Position numbers and translations under genes: made by a program. 64,000 bases of DNA, from assembly GCA_018399075.1 (NCBI GenBank), contig CP073763.1, positions 1,364,001-1,428,000 of the forward strand, given 5' to 3'. The stretch comes from Simkaniaceae bacterium (GTDB taxonomy: Bacteria; Chlamydiota; Chlamydiia; Chlamydiales; Simkaniaceae). The notes under the pieces are model-generated. The model saw nothing but the letters and a program-made list of their open reading frames with translations. It was not told the origin of the DNA and made no database searches. Positions 60,808-64,000 of this stretch are shown here, piece after piece (position 1 is the stretch's first letter; each line of letters begins with the position of its first letter).

Positions 60808-62063
60808 TGACTCCTCTAGCAGAACAACTTAGGCCCCAATCTTTTGATGAAGTCGTTGGTCAAGATTCTCTTGTTGGAAAAAAAGGACTCCTTTCTAAAA
60901 TTATTGAAAAGAGAAAGCCTCTTTCGATTCTTCTATGGGGGCCTCCTGGCTGTGGCAAAACAACGATTGCTCGCCTCTATGCAAAAGCTTTTGACCGTCC
61001 TTTTATTCCCTTTACGGGAGTCATGAATGGGATTGGAGATATCAGAAAAGCAATCCAAGAAGCAAAGTCCCGCCCCTTAATCAGCGGCAATCCTATCCTC
61101 TTTATTGATGAGATCCACCGCTTTAATAAAGCGCAGCAAGATATTTTTCTTCCAAGCATTGAAGATGGGTCAATTGTTTTGATAGGAGCGACAACGGAAA
61201 ACCCCTCTTTCACCATTAATAACGCCCTCCTTTCAAGACTCAGGGTCCTTACATTAGACAATCTTTCTCCCGATGCTCTCTTAAAAATCATTGCACGCTT
61301 TGAAAAGAGTTCAGGAAAGATCAACCTGACAACTGATGCAAAAAATGCTCTTATTGGATTTTCTCATGGAGATGGTCGCCATCTTCTTAATGCTCTCGAA
61401 AATCTCCAAACCCTCCAGGAAGGAGAAATCGATCTAGAAACCCTTTGCACCCTCACATTAAAAAAACCTGCAGGTTACGATCGACATGACGACTACCATT
61501 ATATCCTCATCTCAGCTCTCCATAAATCGGTTAGGGGTTCCGATCCAGATGCAGCCCTCTACTACTTTGCTCGTATGCTCGAAGGTGGAGAAGATCCTAA
61601 TTATTTAGCTCGTCGCCTTGTAAGAATGGCCGTCGAAGATATCGGCTTAGCAGATCCAGAAGCTCTTCAAGTCACCCTGACTGCATGGCAAACTTACGAG
61701 CGATTAGGGCCGCCAGAAGGTGAACTCGCCTTAGCACAAGCCACCCTTTATTTAGCACTCGCTCCGAAGAGTAATGCTGCTTATTCTGCTCTTAAAAAAG
61801 CACAAAAATCTGCTGAGGAAACCTCTCATCTTAATCCTCCGAAAACGATTCTTAATGCCCCCACTAAACTGATGAAGCAAGAAGGCTATGGCAAGAATTA
61901 TCAATATGACCACGATCTTCCCCATGCTTTTTCAGGACAAAACTATTTTCCGGACGAAATGAAGCGCCCCTCCTTTTATAAACCTGTGCTGCGAGGTTTT
62001 GAGAGAGAGATGGAAAAACGGCTGATCTTTTTCAAAAACTTAAGGGAAAAAAAGTTGCAGTAA
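60804..62063 (+). CDS. rarA: Replication-associated recombination protein RarA (MgsA)
   Basis: The 419-residue AAA+ ATPase acts at stalled replication forks. Walker A is GPPGCGKTTIARL, Walker B LFIDEIHRFNKAQQD, sensor 1 LIGATTENPSF, and arginine finger region NNALLSRLRVLTL. C-terminal tetramerisation part: ARRLVRMAVEDIGLADPEAL and GYGKNYQYDHDLPHAFSGQN, near invariant in the family. Full length. Confidence 0.95.
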   Translation: MMTPLAEQLRPQSFDEVVGQDSLVGKKGLLSKIIEKRKPLSILLWGPPGCGKTTIARLYAKAFDRPFIPFTGVMNGIGDIRKAIQEAKSRPLISGNPILFIDEIHRFNKAQQDIFLPSIEDGSIVLIGATTENPSFTINNALLSRLRVLTLDNLSPDALLKIIARFEKSSGKINLTTDAKNALIGFSHGDGRHLLNALENLQTLQEGEIDLETLCTLTLKKPAGYDRHDDYHYILISALHKSVRGSDPDAALYYFARMLEGGEDPNYLARRLVRMAVEDIGLADPEALQVTLTAWQTYERLGPPEGELALAQATLYLALAPKSNAAYSALKKAQKSAEETSHLNPPKTILNAPTKLMKQEGYGKNYQYDHDLPHAFSGQNYFPDEMKRPSFYKPVLRGFEREMEKRLIFFKNLREKKLQ

Positions 62064-62112
62064 AAATTTTAATTTCTTTAAGATGGCACTATTAGTAGTT
62101 AATGTGAAAACA

Positions 62113-63282
62113 ATGAAAAAACTTATCATCGCCTTACTTCCATTTGCCGCCTTTGCTAATATCAGCGATGTCATTGGGCACTATACTCCCATTGAACCTA
62201 CTCCCCCCCCTTCTACGATTCAAGCAATTGAAACCCCTTCTCAAATAGATAAAAACTTGTGTGAAATTACGGCGACTTACTCTCCTCTTGCAAACAACAG
62301 CGTTGATATCATCGTTGATGTAGAATTTCTCTGGTGGTACTCAAATGTCACAAATCTTTCATATGGTACCAAGAGGAATGTGATCCCAATTGAAAGTCAG
62401 GTTGCTCAAAATTCAACAATGCTTGCTGCAACAAAAAAACAAGAGTTTAATCGAAAGTGGAACCCTGCATTCCGTATTGGCTTTGGAATCGCTGGATTTC
62501 AAGATGGGTGGGATCTTTATTCAAACTGGACCTACTATCACTCCCATGAAAGCACTTCAAAGTCTGTGGCTCCTTTATCAGGAGGGACTTTACAATCTGT
62601 TGGAACAGAGGTCTACACCTCCTCATGGCTGCCAGGTCCCAATGATATTACTTTCTCGAAACTTAGTGCTCATCTTCAACTCCTCTATAATCAATTTGAC
62701 CTCACTCTCGGAAGAAAATTTTGGATCAGTACGGCTTTAGGACTCCATCCCTATATGGGCTTAAGAGGCTTTTATTCTCAGCTATTTTTTCGTCTTAAGG
62801 GAACAAGGCCAGACCATAACACTGCAACAGTTACGGACTTTAGACAATCCACTCAAGCTAAACAAAAACTTTATGGTGTCGGGCTTTTAGCTGGAACAGA
62901 CGCAAATTGGCATTTTCATACAAATTGGAGCATCATTACGAGTGGTGCAGTCTCTTTAACCTACGGCAAGTATCAAGTGACTACTAGACTAGACAGCATT
63001 GGTCTCTTTGACAACTCAGGGAATATTGCCGTTGAAAGTCACTCTAAAACCCCTGATAATACCTATGGAGTGCAAACCTTTATCGATTGCGCTATAGGAC
63101 TTAGTTGGGAAGACACTTATTATCAAAAAGCTATCCGTTTGAAATTTGATGCAGCTTGGGAAACTCAGTTAAAGATTGATTACCATCGGCTTCATTGGCC
63201 GAATGTTTACTATGACTATCCAGGAATCAATGGAAACCTGGTCCTCTCAGGATTAGTTTTACGTGGGAGGATTGACTTCTAA
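62113..63282 (+). CDS. Lpg1974/MOMP-like outer membrane porin
   Basis: I use ATG 62113, whose product begins with a proper signal peptide (MKKLIIALLPFAAFANISDV); an upstream ATG at 62083 adds a few residues. The mature part has VDVEFLWWYSNVTNLSYGT, WNPAFRIGFGIAGFQDGWDL and ends LRGRIDF with C-terminal Phe. It is about 389 residues and related to the next gene (WDLYSNWTYY versus WDFLSSWTYF) and to the porin at 46849. The stop and the next start overlap as TAATG. Confidence 0.85.
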   Translation: MKKLIIALLPFAAFANISDVIGHYTPIEPTPPPSTIQAIETPSQIDKNLCEITATYSPLANNSVDIIVDVEFLWWYSNVTNLSYGTKRNVIPIESQVAQNSTMLAATKKQEFNRKWNPAFRIGFGIAGFQDGWDLYSNWTYYHSHESTSKSVAPLSGGTLQSVGTEVYTSSWLPGPNDITFSKLSAHLQLLYNQFDLTLGRKFWISTALGLHPYMGLRGFYSQLFFRLKGTRPDHNTATVTDFRQSTQAKQKLYGVGLLAGTDANWHFHTNWSIITSGAVSLTYGKYQVTTRLDSIGLFDNSGNIAVESHSKTPDNTYGVQTFIDCAIGLSWEDTYYQKAIRLKFDAAWETQLKIDYHRLHWPNVYYDYPGINGNLVLSGLVLRGRIDF

Positions 63283-64000
63283 TGAAAAAAACCGCTTGCA
63301 CCCTTTTAACCCTCGTCATAATGTCTTCACTTTTTTCTCATCCAGATACAATGGATCCAGAAGGCAACATTACTCCCTCTGTCGGGTATCGAACTTCAGA
63401 TCGTCCTAGTATCGTTACCCAAGGTGAATTCTTATTCTGGACAGCAGATGTCGGTAACTTAAGCTATGGATTAAAAAGTGCTGTTCAAAGCCGCAATAGC
63501 TCAGTGAATCCTAATCAAACAGGCCTTGTCGATAAGAAAAAAGAAGAATTTAATTGGGGTTGGGATCCAGGTGTTCGAGCTAAACTTGGAGTGATTTCCG
63601 ACTATGATGGCTGGGACTTTCTATCGAGCTGGACTTACTTTTATACAAGTGAAACAACAAGTAAAACGGTTGAGCCTTTTCATTCTAATGACTTTGGCAA
63701 TGTAAATAATAATCCCATCGGAACTGAAGTCTTTTCTTCTAGCTGGTTTGTCTTTAATGACCAAACACGCTTCAATAAACTTAAAGCAAAGGCAAGTATC
63801 CTCTTTAATCAAATCGATTTAAATCAAGGCCGGAATTTCTGGATAAGTGATTACTTATCCATTAGACCTTTCATGGGAGTTCGGGGCTATTGGACTAGAC
63901 TCTATTTCCATTTAAATGGAAGCCGCTCTATTGGAAGTGACATTGGTGCTGCAGATGCTATGGCGCGGGCAAAGCAAAACTCTTGGGCTGTTGGCCTTCT
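63282..64000 (+). CDS. Lpg1974/MOMP-like outer membrane porin (cut by window end)
   Basis: The first 239 codons are present. Signal peptide MKKTACTLLTLVIMSSLFSH, then GEFLFWTADVGNLSYGLKS, FNWGWDPGVRAKLGV, WDFLSSWTYFYTSETTSKTV and FFMGVRGYW-like strands (read as SIRPFMGVRGYWTRLYF). Clear paralogue of the preceding porin, in tandem and translationally coupled, suggesting a local duplication of outer-membrane proteins. Confidence 0.85.
   Translation, partial: MKKTACTLLTLVIMSSLFSHPDTMDPEGNITPSVGYRTSDRPSIVTQGEFLFWTADVGNLSYGLKSAVQSRNSSVNPNQTGLVDKKKEEFNWGWDPGVRAKLGVISDYDGWDFLSSWTYFYTSETTSKTVEPFHSNDFGNVNNNPIGTEVFSSSWFVFNDQTRFNKLKAKASILFNQIDLNQGRNFWISDYLSIRPFMGVRGYWTRLYFHLNGSRSIGSDIGAADAMARAKQNSWAVGL

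Noticed and set aside
10-64000. CRISPR arrays, insertion sequences, rRNA or tRNA genes
   Set aside because: I looked through the intergenic gaps; none is long enough or has the expected repeats, transposase frames or cloverleaf pattern.

Overview
The window looks like a chlamydial chromosome, most likely one of the environmental (Simkania-/Parachlamydia-related) chlamydiae rather than a Chlamydia species. Evidence: a lysine/arginine-rich Hc2 (HctB) histone H1-like protein with tandem repeats, three Lpg1974/MOMP-like outer-membrane porins, a TMEM14 protein, several large helical proteins that look like secreted effectors, and metabolic capacity (complete tryptophan operon, glycerol use, trehalase, GH63 glycosidase) beyond that of the pathogenic Chlamydiaceae. 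Base composition is AT-leaning by eye (not computed). Genes are tightly packed with many ATGA/TAATG overlaps. I saw no rRNA, tRNA, CRISPR array or insertion sequence. Species assignment is inference.

Layout. 1-4.9 kb: cut CBS-domain gene; methyltransferase-glmS-Na+/solute symporter operon. 5-8.9 kb: a two-repeat membrane protein ending in a degenerate J-like domain, convergent with a GH63 glycosidase. 9-13.6 kb: a 1525-residue helical protein behind an AT-rich promoter region. 13.6-19.7 kb: two related MFS transporters around an exported GT-B-like protein, then mnmA and murJ. 19.8-21.9 kb: a Sec-exported polymorphic-toxin-like protein, its translationally coupled immunity gene, and a frameshifted second immunity gene. 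22-27 kb: glycerol module (glpF plus antiporter, divergent from glpK-glpD). 27-33.5 kb: exported small proteins, a symporter fused to a solute-binding domain, an alpha/beta hydrolase and two unknown effector-like genes. 33.6-41.3 kb: trpR-E-G-D-C-F-B-A-aroF, with a TrpR-operator-like palindrome over the promoter. 41.3-46.6 kb: membrane sulfatase-like protein, trehalase, SDR, RlmB. 46.6-48.3 kb: a 60-residue histone-fold protein, a porin and a TfoX-N protein. 48.3-56.1 kb: AsmA-like protein, phosphatase, Sua5, TMEM14, exported superoxide dismutase, a membrane-anchored unknown, proC, PAP2 and nitroreductase. 56.1-57.1 kb: hctB with a strong terminator, then a 600-bp region with a tandem repeat and a small basic ORF. 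57.1-64 kb: ABC-F, glutaredoxin-APC permease-rarA operon and two tandem porins (the last cut by the window end).

How the genes work together. The trp operon carries all steps from chorismate to tryptophan plus its own DAHP synthase, under an autoregulated TrpR. The glp genes take glycerol to dihydroxyacetone phosphate. Trehalase and GH63 point to scavenging or turnover of sugars. Two unrelated eukaryote/archaea-like DNA-packaging proteins (histone fold and Hc2) lie within 10 kb. The toxin/immunity locus and several unknown large proteins are the accessory, host- or competitor-directed part of the window.
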